A stretch of DNA of 64,000 nucleotides from the NCBI RefSeq assembly GCF_006658505.1, contig NZ_VFUZ01000002.1:124001-188000 (forward strand), given 5' to 3'. Origin of the DNA: Mesorhizobium sp. B2-4-15 (lineage in GTDB: Bacteria; Pseudomonadota; Alphaproteobacteria; Rhizobiales; Rhizobiaceae). Made by a program: the position numbers and the translations under genes. Shown in pieces: positions 27,061 through 36,228 of the stretch. The first letter of the stretch is position 1; each line of letters starts with the position of its first letter. The notes below the pieces were generated by a model. It saw nothing but the letters and a program-made list of their open reading frames with translations. It ran no database searches and had not been told where the DNA came from.

Positions 27061-27285
27061 ATGGACGTGGAAGCAGCAAAGTACATCGGCGCCGGTATCG
27101 CTTGCCTGGGCATGGGTGGCGCGGGTATTGGCCTGGGCAACATCTTCGGCAGCTATCTCTCGGGCGCGCTGCGCAATCCGTCGGCAGCCGATGGCCAGTT
27201 CGGCCGTCTGATCTTCGGTTTTGCCGTGACCGAAGCTCTGGGCATTTTCTCCCTTCTCATCGCGCTTCTGGCCCTGTTCAAGTAA
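27061..27285 (+). CDS. atpE: ATP synthase F0 subunit c
   Basis: A 74-residue hairpin protein of two membrane helices that forms the rotating c-ring. The proton-carrying glutamate is in [13 protein letters not shown] of the second helix, and the first helix is glycine-rich ([14 protein letters not shown]). AAAGGAGTTGAACAA precedes the ATG at 27061 and rules out the longer frame from 27019. Glutamate rather than aspartate here is normal for this group. Confidence 0.97.
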   Translation: MDVEAAKYIGAGIACLGMGGAGIGLGNIFGSYLSGALRNPSAADGQFGRLIFGFAVTEALGIFSLLIALLALFK

Positions 27286-27344
27286 GCCTTGCGCCATCTG
27301 GCCCAACGTCAAGGCGTTCGGGGCTTGAATTTCGGGGATAGTCC

Positions 27345-27926
27345 ATGTTCGTGACATCTGCCTTTGCGCAAGAGTCCGCGCCTGCCACCACGGAAGGCGA
27401 CACGCATTTCGGTACCGGCGTGCCTGCGGAAGCACACGGCGCGTTCCCGCCATTCGATCCTGCGACGTTCCCGTCGCAGCTTCTGTGGCTGGCGATCACG
27501 TTCGGGCTGTTCTACCTCTTCCTGAAGAGGGTGGTGATGCCGCGTGTCGGCGGCATCATCGACGTCCGCAACGACCGCATCAGTCAGGATCTCGACCATG
27601 CGGCCAGGTTGAAGGGCGAGGCCGACGCTGCCGTCGCTGCTTACGAGCAGGAACTGGCGGAAGCCAAGAAGAACGCCAACTCCATCGGTCAGCAGGCCAA
27701 CGATGCGGCCAAGGCGGAAGCCGAGACCGCTCGCAAGAAGATCGAGGCCGCGCTCGATGAGAAGCTTGGCGAGGCCGAGGCGCGCATTTCTTCCATCAAG
27801 GCCAACGCCATGAAGGAAGTCGGCACTATTGCCGAGGACACCGCTTCGGCGATCGTCGAGGCACTTGTCGGCGGCAAGGCCAGCAAGGCCGAGATCGCGG
27901 CCGCTGTCAAATCCGTGGCCCGGTGA
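27345..27926 (+). CDS. atpF': ATP synthase F0 subunit b'
   Basis: A 193-residue stator subunit: N-terminal Ala/Pro-rich stretch, one membrane helix (residues about 46-66, LLWLAITFGLFYLFLKRVVMP), then a long coiled coil of Ala, Glu and Lys. Two different b-type subunits, b' and b, are typical of photosynthetic bacteria and of many Alphaproteobacteria. It is followed 10 nt later by the b subunit gene, with which it forms a heterodimeric peripheral stalk. Confidence 0.95.
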   Translation: MFVTSAFAQESAPATTEGDTHFGTGVPAEAHGAFPPFDPATFPSQLLWLAITFGLFYLFLKRVVMPRVGGIIDVRNDRISQDLDHAARLKGEADAAVAAYEQELAEAKKNANSIGQQANDAAKAEAETARKKIEAALDEKLGEAEARISSIKANAMKEVGTIAEDTASAIVEALVGGKASKAEIAAAVKSVAR

Positions 27927-27936
27927 GGAGCGCATC

Positions 27937-28428
27937 ATGGACGCTACATCTCTCGCAACGCTTTGGGCCACGATCGCCCTCGTCATTTTCGTGGCCATTG
28001 CCATCTATATCAAGGTGCCCGGGCTGATCGCCAAGGCACTTGATGCGCGCGCCGCCAGGATCAGCAGCGAGCTCGACGAGGCACGCAAGCTGCGTGACGA
28101 GGCTCAGCAACTGCTCGGCCAGTACCAGAAGAAGCGCAAGGAAGCCGAGCAGGAGGCTGCCGCCATCGTCGCGGCCGCCAAGCGCGAAGCCGAACTGCTC
28201 GCCGCCGAGGCGCACAAGAAGACCGAGGACTATGTCGCCCGGCGCACCGCGCTGGCCGAACAGAAGATCGGTCAGGCCGAGCGTGAGGCGATCGGCGAAG
28301 TGCGTGCCAGCGCCGTCGACATCGCCGTCGAGGCCGCCCGCGCGCTGCTCGCCGCCAAGATCGACGTCAAGGCCGGGGCCGACCTGTTCAAGGCTTCGCT
28401 CGCGGATGTGAAGGCCAAGCTGAACTGA
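27937..28428 (+). CDS. atpF: ATP synthase F0 subunit b
   Basis: A 163-residue stator subunit with an N-terminal membrane helix (LATLWATIALVIFVAIAIYI) and a coiled coil rich in Lys, Glu and Ala. ATG 27937 has GAGGAG upstream. It is the last gene of the F0 operon and is followed by a clear terminator. Confidence 0.95.
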   Translation: MDATSLATLWATIALVIFVAIAIYIKVPGLIAKALDARAARISSELDEARKLRDEAQQLLGQYQKKRKEAEQEAAAIVAAAKREAELLAAEAHKKTEDYVARRTALAEQKIGQAEREAIGEVRASAVDIAVEAARALLAAKIDVKAGADLFKASLADVKAKLN

Positions 28429-28451
28429 GCGGTTCTTGAACCGCGGACATG

Positions 28452-28482
28452 AAGCCGCCCGGGCAACTTGGCGGCTTTTTTG
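28452..28482 (+). terminator. Rho-independent terminator of the atp F0 operon
   Basis: AAGCCGCC (28452-28459) and GGCGGCTT (28470-28477) form a perfect 8-bp stem with a 10-nt loop and a T-run (28476-28481). It lies 23 nt after the atpF stop. Confidence 0.85.
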
Positions 28483-28572
28483 TTACGCGCGGATAATCTG
28501 CCCCGTTCCGACCGCGAGATCGACTGCGAGGAGGCAATGGAGCCGCCGCCTTCGAAGGTTTCGGCGAGCATC

Positions 28573-29382
28573 CTATTGTGGTTGGCTAATATCGCGCGGC
28601 GGGTGCCCGGTGACTCGGCTGAACACCCGCGAGAAGGCGGCCGCGCTGTCGTAGCCGACCTGTGCTGCGACCGTCTTGACAGGTTTGCCCTTGCCAAGAA
28701 GCTGGCGCGCGATCGTGATGCGCCAGACCGTCAGGTATTCAATCGGTGGCCGACCGACCAGCTTCCGAAAATGCTCGGCGAAACGCGTGCGTGACATGCC
28801 TGCGACTTCGGCGAGCTCCTCGAGCTTCCAGGGCTTCTTCGGCGCTTCGTGTATCGCCGTCAGCGCCTTGACGAGGCGTGGGTCGGCGAGCCCGGCGAGA
28901 ACGCCGGTCGAGACAACGCCGCATTCAATGACGTGTCGCACGATCAGGATCAGGAGATACTCGAAGAGCCGGTCGAGCGCCGTCTGGCGGCCACCACCTT
29001 CCGCGAACGCTTCGCCGACCAGCAGGTCACAAACCGGCCGCAGCGCCGGATGCTCCGCGAGCGGCAGGACCACGCATTCTGGCAGGCCCAGTGCAATGGG
29101 ATTGCCCTCCGCACCCCCGAGTTCGACGGTTGCGCAGACAAGGTCGGCCCCGCGCCTGGAATCAACCGCGAAGTCATGGGTCCGCCCACGCGGAAAAAAC
29201 AGCAGGGTTGGCTTAAGGAATTCGAGATCGGCCTCTCCGCTCCGGCTGACCCTGAGCTCGCCAGCCTTGAGCATGTGCAGATGACCCAAACCAGTGAATT
29301 GCAGCGCGTGGCACAGGGTCCCGGTGAAGAACGTCTGAGCGGTTGGCGTGACATGGGTAAAGAGGGCGGCCAACGGGTCCAT
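28573..29382 (-). CDS. AraC-family regulator with N-terminal cupin
   Basis: A 269-residue protein. The N-terminal Cupin_6 domain (residues about 1-170, starting MDPLAALFTHVTPTAQTFF) senses a ligand, and the C-terminal pair of helix-turn-helices (residues about 180-265; ELAEVAGMSRTRFAEHFRKL) binds DNA. Start 29382 is chosen from the family N terminus; the open frame to 29577 is not. It is divergent from the CMD-family gene 88 nt away, probably its target. Such regulators commonly respond to redox or aldehyde stress, but this is not shown here. Confidence 0.9.
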   Translation of the reverse strand: MDPLAALFTHVTPTAQTFFTGTLCHALQFTGLGHLHMLKAGELRVSRSGEADLEFLKPTLLFFPRGRTHDFAVDSRRGADLVCATVELGGAEGNPIALGLPECVVLPLAEHPALRPVCDLLVGEAFAEGGGRQTALDRLFEYLLILIVRHVIECGVVSTGVLAGLADPRLVKALTAIHEAPKKPWKLEELAEVAGMSRTRFAEHFRKLVGRPPIEYLTVWRITIARQLLGKGKPVKTVAAQVGYDSAAAFSRVFSRVTGHPPRDISQPQ

Positions 29383-29470
29383 TGGGACGATCAGCAAAGT
29401 TATTGGCACCGAAGAGTACCTGGAGTGCTGCATATAGGAGCGGCGTGCAATCAACACAAGGAACTCTGAC

Positions 29471-30022
29471 ATGCCCCGTATCGCTCCTATCGACACTGCC
29501 CATGCCGACGCTGCCGTCCAGACCACGCTGGCGGGCGTCAAAGCCAAAATCGGCATGGTGCCGAATCTTTTTTCCACCTTCGCCCAATCGCCCGCCGTGC
29601 TGAACGGCTACCTCGCTTTGTCCGATGCCCTTGGCAAGGGCGTGCTCACGGCGAAGCAACGCGAGATCATTTCGCTCGCTGTCGGGCAGGCGAACGAATG
29701 CTCTTATTGTCTCTCAGCTCATACGCTGATGGGCAAGGGCGCAGGCTTGTCCCCGGAAGGAATTCGCAAAGCCCGCGAGGGCAACGCCGAAACCGCGCTG
29801 GACGCCGCCGTTGCTTCGTTGTCGCGTCGTCTCATCGACGTGCGGGGGCAGGTCCTGGATGCGGATCTTGTCGCAGCGCGTTCGGCCGGTCTCGGCGATG
29901 CGCACATCGTCGAGATTGTCGCAAATGTCGCCATCAATGTGTTGACCAACTACACCAACAACGTCGCGTTGACGGAGATCGATTTCCCCAAGGTCGACGT
30001 CGAACTGCGCTCTGCCGCCTGA
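29471..30022 (+). CDS. Carboxymuconolactone decarboxylase/AhpD-family protein
   Basis: A 183-residue alpha-helical protein with the AhpD-type redox site CSYC followed by LSAH (ANECSYCLSAHTL, residues about 74-86), including the relay glutamate and histidine. Family members reduce peroxides through the CxxC pair or act as decarboxylases; the intact CxxC-H favours the peroxidase side. It is followed by a membrane-protein gene 81 nt on, and is divergent from an AraC regulator, so these three form a likely stress unit. Confidence 0.9.
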   Translation: MPRIAPIDTAHADAAVQTTLAGVKAKIGMVPNLFSTFAQSPAVLNGYLALSDALGKGVLTAKQREIISLAVGQANECSYCLSAHTLMGKGAGLSPEGIRKAREGNAETALDAAVASLSRRLIDVRGQVLDADLVAARSAGLGDAHIVEIVANVAINVLTNYTNNVALTEIDFPKVDVELRSAA

Positions 30023-30103
30023 CCTGATGGGCGCGGCGGCGCACAATCGGTCCGCCGCCGCGCCCGTTTGCCTCAAAACCTTCAAACGCAATCGGAGAGT
30101 GTC

Positions 30104-30490
30104 ATGAATATTCGTTTCGTCACAAAGACCGTTCACGCCTTCCTCGACTATCCCGTTGCGCTGAGCCTGACAGCCACGCCGTTCCTGCTCGGACTTGGCC
30201 GCGGCAATCCGTCGGCGCTCTGGGTGTCGGTCGCAGCCGGCGTGGCCGCGTTCATCCTGACCCTGTTCACCGATCACAGGACCGGTGTGTTCCGTGTGCT
30301 GCCATATTGGCTGCATTTGGCGGTTGACCGTCTCGTCGGAATTATTTTCGTCGCAGTGCCCTTCGCGCTCGGCCTCCAGGGTCTGGACGCCTTGTACTAC
30401 TGGGCAAACGGCGCCGCGGTTCTCCTGGTCACCTTCGTATTCAACGCTCCCAAGGGTGAGAATCGCGCGATGGGAGCGGTGCACACCTGA
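30104..30490 (+). CDS. SPW-repeat-like small membrane protein
   Basis: A 128-residue protein with four hydrophobic segments, beginning RFVTKTVHAFLDYPVALSL, and a central FTDHRTGVFRVLPYWLHL. It resembles the SPW/DoxX-like small membrane proteins found next to AhpD-family genes in rhizobia; the function is unknown. GGAGAG precedes ATG 30104. The 204-nt stretch after it, before rnhB, holds no clear gene. Confidence 0.75.
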   Translation: MNIRFVTKTVHAFLDYPVALSLTATPFLLGLGRGNPSALWVSVAAGVAAFILTLFTDHRTGVFRVLPYWLHLAVDRLVGIIFVAVPFALGLQGLDALYYWANGAAVLLVTFVFNAPKGENRAMGAVHT

Positions 30491-30694
30491 AAGCTGGTGG
30501 GAAATCACTGGACAGCGGCTGAGTTGTCGCTGCTGTGACAAGGTCGGCGCCGAGCTTAAGCCTTGATGGTACACCCTATGAAATTGCGACCCCTGGCGGT
30601 CAGCGCCGGTCGATCCCGTTATTGGCTAAGCGAAATCAGAAGCAGCCATTCGGCTGTGCGTTATGCGGGAAGTGGCCGATAGCGGACTAAGTGT

Positions 30695-31390
30695 TTAATC
30701 CAGCCCTGCGAGGCCCTCTTCTTCAATGACCTCGGCACCGCCCAGTCTGAACGGCGCGAAGGAGACGCGGTGAAGCCGTGCGACCGGGCCATGCGCCTCG
30801 ATCGCCGTGCGATGCCGGGCCGTGGCGTAGCCCATATGGACCTCGAAACCGTAGCGTTCGTGGTGGCCACCGCAGCCGCACATCATGCGGTCGCGCATCA
30901 CCTTGGCAACGATGGAGGCGGCGGCGATCGACTGCGAGCGCTGGTCGCCCTTGATCAGCGCGCGCCCATCGCAAGGCAGTCCCGGCGGCACATCGCGACC
31001 GTCGGCGAGCGCGAGCTTGGGTTTTACCGGCAGGCCGACCAGCGCGCGGCGCATTGCTTCCAGGCTGGCCTTGAGGATGTTGCTGTTGTCGATGCCTTCG
31101 GCGCTGATCGACGCCATCGAAACCCCAAGCGCGGAGCCGATGATGCGCAGGAAAAGCGCCTCGCGCTGCAAATGGCTGAGCCGTTTGGAATCGTCCAGGC
31201 CTTCGGGGATGTTGGCGGGGTCGAGCACCACCGCGGCGGCGACGACAGGCCCGGCCAGCGGACCGCGGCCGGCCTCATCCATCCCCGCGACCGGCCAAAG
31301 GCCGTCGGCCATCGCCTTCATCTCGAAGGAGAAATCGGGTTTCTCGACGATTTCGAAGAGAAGCGGAGAATCGGAACGCGCGCGAGCCAT
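30695..31390 (-). CDS. rnhB: Ribonuclease HII
   Basis: A 231-residue enzyme that cuts the RNA strand of RNA-DNA hybrids and incises at single ribonucleotides in DNA. The catalytic site begins with [13 protein letters not shown] (residues 36-48, first Asp and Glu), and the [14 protein letters not shown] block carries further conserved positions. An upstream ATG at 31516 is rejected because the family starts near MARARSD. It shares a strand with the radical SAM gene 153 nt upstream. Confidence 0.95.
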   Translation of the reverse strand: MARARSDSPLLFEIVEKPDFSFEMKAMADGLWPVAGMDEAGRGPLAGPVVAAAVVLDPANIPEGLDDSKRLSHLQREALFLRIIGSALGVSMASISAEGIDNSNILKASLEAMRRALVGLPVKPKLALADGRDVPPGLPCDGRALIKGDQRSQSIAAASIVAKVMRDRMMCGCGGHHERYGFEVHMGYATARHRTAIEAHGPVARLHRVSFAPFRLGGAEVIEEEGLAGLD

Positions 31391-31543
31391 GTTGCGGCGA
31401 GGTTCGCATTGGCTCCGATTCTCCGCAAGTCCCTCCGGGTCGGGTGGGGCGCCGGACCGGGAGGGCACCGTCTGCAGGCCGGGGCAGGCCGGACGGGATT
31501 TTTTGCTTGGCAGCAATGAAACTGCCGCAGCGCTTTGGTGTCT

Positions 31544-32749
31544 TCAGAGCAGCATCAACTGCTCCTGGTCCTTTCCGGCCGCGACGAATTGGTCGGTCCG
31601 CAGGGTGCGCCGCTCGGCGTTGAGACCGAGTCGTTTGGCGGTGATCTCGAAGCGGCGGCCGATCTGCCAGGCATAGGGTCCGGCGCCCTTCATGCGCTTG
31701 CCCCATTCCGAATCGTAGTCCTTGCCGTCGCGCATCGAGCGGATCAGCGACATCACGTGGCGATAGCGGTCGGGATAGTGGCGCAGCAGCCAGTCCTTGA
31801 AGATCGGGCTGACTTCCAGCGGCAGGCGCAGCACGACATAGCCCGCCTCGCGCGCGCCGGCGGCACGGGCCGAATCGAGGATCCGTTCCATTTCCTGGTC
31901 GGTAAGGCCGGGGATGATCGGCGCCACCATCACCGAAGTTGGAACGCCGGCATCCGAAAGCTGCCTGATCGCTTCTAGCCGCTTGGTCGGCGTCGACGCC
32001 CGCGGCTCCATCGTCCTGGCCAGCATGCGATCCATTGTCGTCACCGACAGCGCCACCTTGGCGAGCCCACGTTCGGCCATGCGCGACAGGATGTCGATGT
32101 CTCGCGTCACCAGAGCGGATTTGGTGACGATGCCGACCGGATGGCCGCGCGCTTCCAGCACTTCGAGGATCTCGCGCATGATCCGGTACTGCTTCTCGAT
32201 CGGCTGGTAGGGGTCGGTGTTGGTGCCGATGGCGATGGTGCGCGGCTGGTAGCCATCCTTAGACAGCTCCTTGTCGAGCAGTCGCGCCGCATCCGGCTTG
32301 GCGAACAGCTTGGATTCGAAATCCAGGCCAGGCGACAGGCCCATGAACGCGTGTGTCGGCCGCGCGAAGCAATAGACGCAGCCATGCTCGCAGCCGCGAT
32401 AAGGGTTGATCGACCGGTCAAAGGAGATATCGGGCGATTCATTGCGGGTGATGATGGTGCGCGGCTTTTCCACCTGCACCTCGGTCTTGAATGGAGGCAG
32501 TTCTTCCAGGGAACTCCAGCCATCATCGAAAACATGCCGGCTGACAGGTTCGAACCGGCCGGACGGATTGATGCCCGCCGACCGGCCGCGGTTGCGGTCC
32601 GGACGGATGCGCATGCCGCTCTGCTCGATCATCGCATTGGCCATCTCGGCTCTTCCTGCTCCGAAGGCGGCAATGTCTGCACGCATGATCGGTTCCATCT
32701 TTGCCCGCTCCCAAGGACTGTCCATGTTGTGTCGAATCGCTCTGCTCAT
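31544..32749 (-). CDS. PA0069-family radical SAM protein
   Basis: A 401-residue protein. The iron-sulfur cluster that binds S-adenosylmethionine is read from CEHGCVYC (CxxxCxxC) near residue 121, inside NPYRGCEHGCVYCFARPTH. The rest of the core continues with IGTNTDPYQPIEKQYRIMRE and ends in a C-terminal SPL-like extension. It resembles spore photoproduct lyase, but the PA0069 group has no proven function. ATG 32749 has AGGA at nine bases. It is divergent from the glycosyltransferase. Confidence 0.9.
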   Translation of the reverse strand: MSRAIRHNMDSPWERAKMEPIMRADIAAFGAGRAEMANAMIEQSGMRIRPDRNRGRSAGINPSGRFEPVSRHVFDDGWSSLEELPPFKTEVQVEKPRTIITRNESPDISFDRSINPYRGCEHGCVYCFARPTHAFMGLSPGLDFESKLFAKPDAARLLDKELSKDGYQPRTIAIGTNTDPYQPIEKQYRIMREILEVLEARGHPVGIVTKSALVTRDIDILSRMAERGLAKVALSVTTMDRMLARTMEPRASTPTKRLEAIRQLSDAGVPTSVMVAPIIPGLTDQEMERILDSARAAGAREAGYVVLRLPLEVSPIFKDWLLRHYPDRYRHVMSLIRSMRDGKDYDSEWGKRMKGAGPYAWQIGRRFEITAKRLGLNAERRTLRTDQFVAAGKDQEQLMLL

Positions 32750-32846
32750 GAAATTATTCCTATTTCGCCGACGAGAACAAAGCAAGAACTTTCTATATTG
32801 CGCTGCAAAACTGGCACTCTGCGCGGCTTTCCGCTATTCGGCTGAC

Positions 32847-33374
32847 ATGCTCAGTGTTCTCATCGAAACCCGCAATGACGAGGAGGCTCTTGCCCGCACG
32901 CTCGGCTCGCTGATTGGCGGCGCGGTCGAGGGCCTGGTGCGCGAGGTCGTCGTCTGCGACACCGGTTCCACCGACCAGACGCATTATGTCGCCGAGCACG
33001 CCGGTTGCCAGTATGTGGCGAGTGGCGGTATCGCCGCCGGTATCCGGCAGGCCAAGGGCGACTGGCTGCTACTGCTGGAGCCGGGCGCTCGGCTGGTGGA
33101 GGGCTGGATCGAGGCGATCATCGCCCACACGGCCAGGCAAACCATGGCGGCGCGATTCTCACGCGCGCGGGGTAGCCGCGCGCCGTTCCTGGCCCGCGTC
33201 TTTTCGGGAAACCGGGCGCTCGCCGAAGGGCTGGTGATCAGCAAGCGTCAGGCCGCGTCCCTGTCGAAGAACGCCGGCAGCGCCGAGGCTCTGGCGCGCG
33301 GCCTGGCGACAAAGAAACTCGATGCCGAGATATGGGTCGCCCCGGCCAAGCAGGAACACCGCTCTCCGAAGTGA
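32847..33374 (+). CDS. Short glycosyltransferase-like protein (GT2 fold)
   Basis: A 175-residue protein. The N terminus has a GT-A nucleotide-binding pattern (SVLIETRNDEEALARTLGSL, then VVCDTGSTDQTHYVA), but GT2 enzymes are normally 250 or more residues and the acceptor region is missing. The usual D-x-D is replaced by LEPGARL. It may be a short variant, a non-catalytic relative or a remnant. It is divergent from the radical SAM gene. Confidence 0.7.
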   Translation: MLSVLIETRNDEEALARTLGSLIGGAVEGLVREVVVCDTGSTDQTHYVAEHAGCQYVASGGIAAGIRQAKGDWLLLLEPGARLVEGWIEAIIAHTARQTMAARFSRARGSRAPFLARVFSGNRALAEGLVISKRQAASLSKNAGSAEALARGLATKKLDAEIWVAPAKQEHRSPK

Positions 33375-33490
33375 TTTTTTGCAACGGCTGTTTCGTTGCG
33401 CATTGCAGAAAATGTGACGCGGATTAGCGGAGGCGCCGGTGCCGTTCCGTTTTGGAAATGGCGCTTGGAAAGCCATTCAGCCTTTGGTTC

Positions 33491-34045
33491 TTACGGAGCG
33501 GCTTTTCCGCGCCGCAGATGCTCGTCCAGGCGCGGCATGATCTCGACGAAGTTGCAGGGCATGTGCCGGTAGTCGAGTTGCGCCTTGAGGATGCCGTCCC
33601 AGGCGTCCTTGCAGGCGCCGGGCGAGCCCGGCAGCACGAAGACGAAGGTGGCGTTGACGACGCCGCCGGTTGCCCGGCTCTGGATCGTCGAGGTGCCGAT
33701 CTTGTCGTAGGAGATGCGGTGGAACACTTCCGAAAAGCCGTCCATGCGCTTTTCGAAGATCGGCTCCAGCGCCTCCGGCGTCACGTCGCGCCCGGTGAAG
33801 CCGGTGCCGCCGGTGGTGATGACGACGTCGATCCCTGTGTCCTTCGACCAGCCAAGCACCTTGTCACGGATTTTGACACGGTCGTCGGTAACGATATCGC
33901 GGGCGGCCAGGATGTGGCCGGCCTCGGTGATGCGGTCTGCCAGCGTCTGGCCGGACTTGTCATCGGCGAGGCTGCGCGTGTCCGAAACGGTCAGCACCGC
34001 AATGCGCACCGGAATGAACGAACGGCTCTCGTCAGTCGTGGCCAT
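33491..34045 (-). CDS. moaB: Molybdenum cofactor protein MoaB/Mog
   Basis: A 184-residue cytoplasmic protein of the molybdopterin adenylyltransferase family (MoaB/MogA). The phosphate-binding block TTGGTGFTGRDVTPEA and the C-terminal LPGSPGACKDAW are present. It follows ispE by 1 nt on the same strand. Its exact reaction, adenylation of molybdopterin or an uncertain MoaB role, cannot be told from sequence. Confidence 0.92.
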   Translation of the reverse strand: MATTDESRSFIPVRIAVLTVSDTRSLADDKSGQTLADRITEAGHILAARDIVTDDRVKIRDKVLGWSKDTGIDVVITTGGTGFTGRDVTPEALEPIFEKRMDGFSEVFHRISYDKIGTSTIQSRATGGVVNATFVFVLPGSPGACKDAWDGILKAQLDYRHMPCNFVEIMPRLDEHLRRGKAAP

Positions 34046-34046
34046 C

Positions 34047-34934
34047 TCACTCAGCCTCCGATGTCATGCTGCGCGTTGCCGCGACGAACCAGTCGGGCTG
34101 GCGGCTTCGGATCTCGGCGGCCGCGCGCTTGGCGACATTGCCGGTCTCGAACAGGCCGAAACATGTCGCGCCCGATCCGGACATGCGCGAAAATCCCGAT
34201 CCGGCCTTGTTCAGCCATGAAAGCGCCCTGCCTATCGCGGGCTGCATGGCAACGGCCGCCGGCTCGAGATCGTTGCGGGTGACCTCCAGCCAGTTGCGCA
34301 GGCTATGAAAATCGATACTGCGCGGCAACGGCGGCAATGGCTCGTTGTCGCGCCGGGAAAGAGCCGCGAAGACGTCCGCCGTCGGAAGCGGCGTTCCAGG
34401 ATTGACCAGCACCAGTCCCAACGCTGAAAAGTCCGGCACCATCGACAGTTCGTCCCCAATGCCGCGCGCCACCAGCGGCTTTGCCGCCAGGCACATCGGT
34501 ATGTCGGCGCCAAGCGAGAGGCCGATCCGCGCCAGTCCGGCGCCGTCGATGTCCAGGCCCCATGTCTGTGCCAGCCCGCGCAGGGCCGCCGCCGCGTCGC
34601 TCGATCCGCCGCCGACGCCGGAGGCGACCGGCAGGTTTTTCTCGAGCCTGATGACGACGGGCGGAGTTCTTTCGGATGCAGCCGATTTCCGCAAGGCATC
34701 GCGCGCCTTGAGTACAAGGTTGCTGTCGTCCAGGGGAACTGTCGGCGCATAACGGCCGGACACGATGAAACCGTCGCTGTCGGCGAGCGCGATCTCGACC
34801 CGGTCGCCAAAACGCGTGAACACCGCCAGGCTTTCGATCAGGTGATAACCGTCGGGGCGCCTGCCGGTGATATGCAGCGCCAGATTGATCTTGGCATGCG
34901 CATGCCAGGTGCGCGAACCTATGTCGGTGTCCAC
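34047..34934 (-). CDS. ispE: 4-diphosphocytidyl-2-C-methyl-D-erythritol kinase
   Basis: A 295-residue GHMP kinase that phosphorylates an intermediate of the MEP pathway for isoprenoid precursors. The P-loop-like motif LPVASGVGGGSSDAAAAL is near residue 100, and the opening HAKINLALHITGRRPDGYH is family-typical. It is transcribed with moaB. It links with the polyprenyl diphosphate synthase 3 kb away, which uses products of this pathway. Confidence 0.95.
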   Translation of the reverse strand: MDTDIGSRTWHAHAKINLALHITGRRPDGYHLIESLAVFTRFGDRVEIALADSDGFIVSGRYAPTVPLDDSNLVLKARDALRKSAASERTPPVVIRLEKNLPVASGVGGGSSDAAAALRGLAQTWGLDIDGAGLARIGLSLGADIPMCLAAKPLVARGIGDELSMVPDFSALGLVLVNPGTPLPTADVFAALSRRDNEPLPPLPRSIDFHSLRNWLEVTRNDLEPAAVAMQPAIGRALSWLNKAGSGFSRMSGSGATCFGLFETGNVAKRAAAEIRSRQPDWFVAATRSMTSEAE

Positions 34935-34960
34935 GGCGTCAGTCGTGTGCGAGATGATGC

Positions 34961-35146
34961 TCAGTCCTTGGCCAGCCGGTATTCGCCGGTCTTCGGATCC
35001 TTGACCAGCGTTCCCATCGCGCCATTGGCCGCCTGCTTTTCGGTGCGCCGCACCTTGGCCGTCACGCGTTCGGCTTCCCTGACGAAAGTGCGGTAGCCGA
35101 AATAGGCGGCGACGCCAACGACGGTGAAGAAAATGATCTGCGGCAT
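34961..35146 (-). CDS. Small single-helix membrane protein
   Basis: A 61-residue protein with an N-terminal hydrophobic helix (PQIIFFTVVGVAAYFGYRTF) and a charged C-terminal tail with DPKTGEYRLAKD. A very strong GGGAGGAG lies before ATG 35146, which supports a real start and excludes the longer frame. It is conserved in style with rhizobial small proteins next to ispE; function unknown. Confidence 0.75.
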   Translation of the reverse strand: MPQIIFFTVVGVAAYFGYRTFVREAERVTAKVRRTEKQAANGAMGTLVKDPKTGEYRLAKD

Positions 35147-35197
35147 GTCAAAACTCCTCCCACGCTGGGCCGGCGAACGCGACCGGTCGGGTCGGTT

Positions 35198-35246
35198 ATG
35201 CATGTTGCCCAAAAGTGTGTTCGGTTTTGGGAAGACGACCATGCAT
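35198..35246. repeat. Rhizobial intergenic palindrome (ATGCAT type)
   Basis: ATGCATGTTGCCC...CCATGCAT: outer ATGCAT arms with a core AAAAGTG followed by CGGTTTTGGG. Copies of the same layout occur at 39333-39382 and 43238-43284. The unit is widespread in rhizobial genomes. It lies between the small membrane protein and the S49 peptidase gene. Confidence 0.7.
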
Positions 35247-35286
35247 TAGACTTCAAGCCTTCATGCTAGACGGTTTTGCCGGCTTT

Positions 35287-36150
35287 TCAAAGCCCGAAGC
35301 GAGCCCACAGTGCGCGCTCTTCCGCCGCATCGATGACGCCGCTGGCGGCCGCGGCGGCGATATCTGGCGCCGAAAAGCCCTTGCTTGAGCCGAACAGGCC
35401 GAAGCGGCCGAGGAACCCACGCGGCGCCGACACCAGTCTGAGTTGCGTCTTCGTCCCAAATCGGGTCTTCAGCACCGTGCGCATGTCGCCGAGCGCGTCG
35501 ACGAGGCCAAGCTCAAGACCCCTTTTGCCGGTCCAGAACAGGCCGGTGAACAGGTCCGGGTCGTCCTTCAGCCTGGTACCGCGCCGCTCCTTGACGAGAT
35601 CGATGAACGTGCCGTGCACCTCGAGTTGCAGTGCCTTCAGCCGCTCGACATCTTCCTTCTTCTCGGGCTTGAACGGATCGAGCACCGCCTTATTCTGGCC
35701 GGCGGTGTAGACACGGCGCTCGACGCCGATCTTCTTCATCAGCTCCGGAAAGCCGAACGAGGCCGAGACGACCCCGATGGAGCCGACGATGGAGGACGGA
35801 TCGGCGAAGATCTCGTCGCCGGCGACCGCGATCATATAGCCGCCCGAGGCCGCGACGTCCTCGACGAAGACCAGCACTTTCTTGTTCTTTTCGTTCGCCA
35901 GGTCGCGGATGCGCTTGAAGATCAGCCGCGACTGCACTGGCGAGCCGCCGGGCGAATTGATCGAGATGGCGACCGCCGGCGCATCGAAGGAGAAGGCCTT
36001 CTCGATGAGGCCAGCGGTGGAGGCCAGCGACAGGCTCGGCCGGAACGGGCCGCCACCGGCCATGATGGTGCCATGCAGCCGGATGACCGGAATGGTGACG
36101 ACGGTGGAGCGCCAGGATTTCGGCAGCAGTCGGTTGAAAAGACGTTTCAC
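35287..36150 (-). CDS. sppA: S49-family signal peptide peptidase (SppA-like)
   Basis: A 287-residue protease with the Ser-Lys dyad of family S49: Ser102 in DVAASGGYMIA and Lys154 in TAGQNKAVLDPF. The substrate-binding INSPGGSPVQS lies at residues 64-74. No clear N-terminal membrane helix is seen, so it may be the short SppA/SohB type. It digests cleaved signal peptides at the membrane. It is third in a minus-strand group with the TrmN6-like gene and DUF2007. Confidence 0.92.
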   Translation of the reverse strand: MKRLFNRLLPKSWRSTVVTIPVIRLHGTIMAGGGPFRPSLSLASTAGLIEKAFSFDAPAVAISINSPGGSPVQSRLIFKRIRDLANEKNKKVLVFVEDVAASGGYMIAVAGDEIFADPSSIVGSIGVVSASFGFPELMKKIGVERRVYTAGQNKAVLDPFKPEKKEDVERLKALQLEVHGTFIDLVKERRGTRLKDDPDLFTGLFWTGKRGLELGLVDALGDMRTVLKTRFGTKTQLRLVSAPRGFLGRFGLFGSSKGFSAPDIAAAAASGVIDAAEERALWARFGL

Positions 36151-36228
36151 GAGAGGACGGTCTCCGGTCGATGGTTGCAGGCATGTAGGGATTTCCCGGC
36201 CAACGGCAATGTGGCGGCCAGGAATAGC

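Noticed and set aside
32540..32560. GGTTCGAACC sequence resembling a tRNA T-loop
   Set aside because: It is inside the radical SAM coding frame and no acceptor stem, anticodon or D arm surrounds it.
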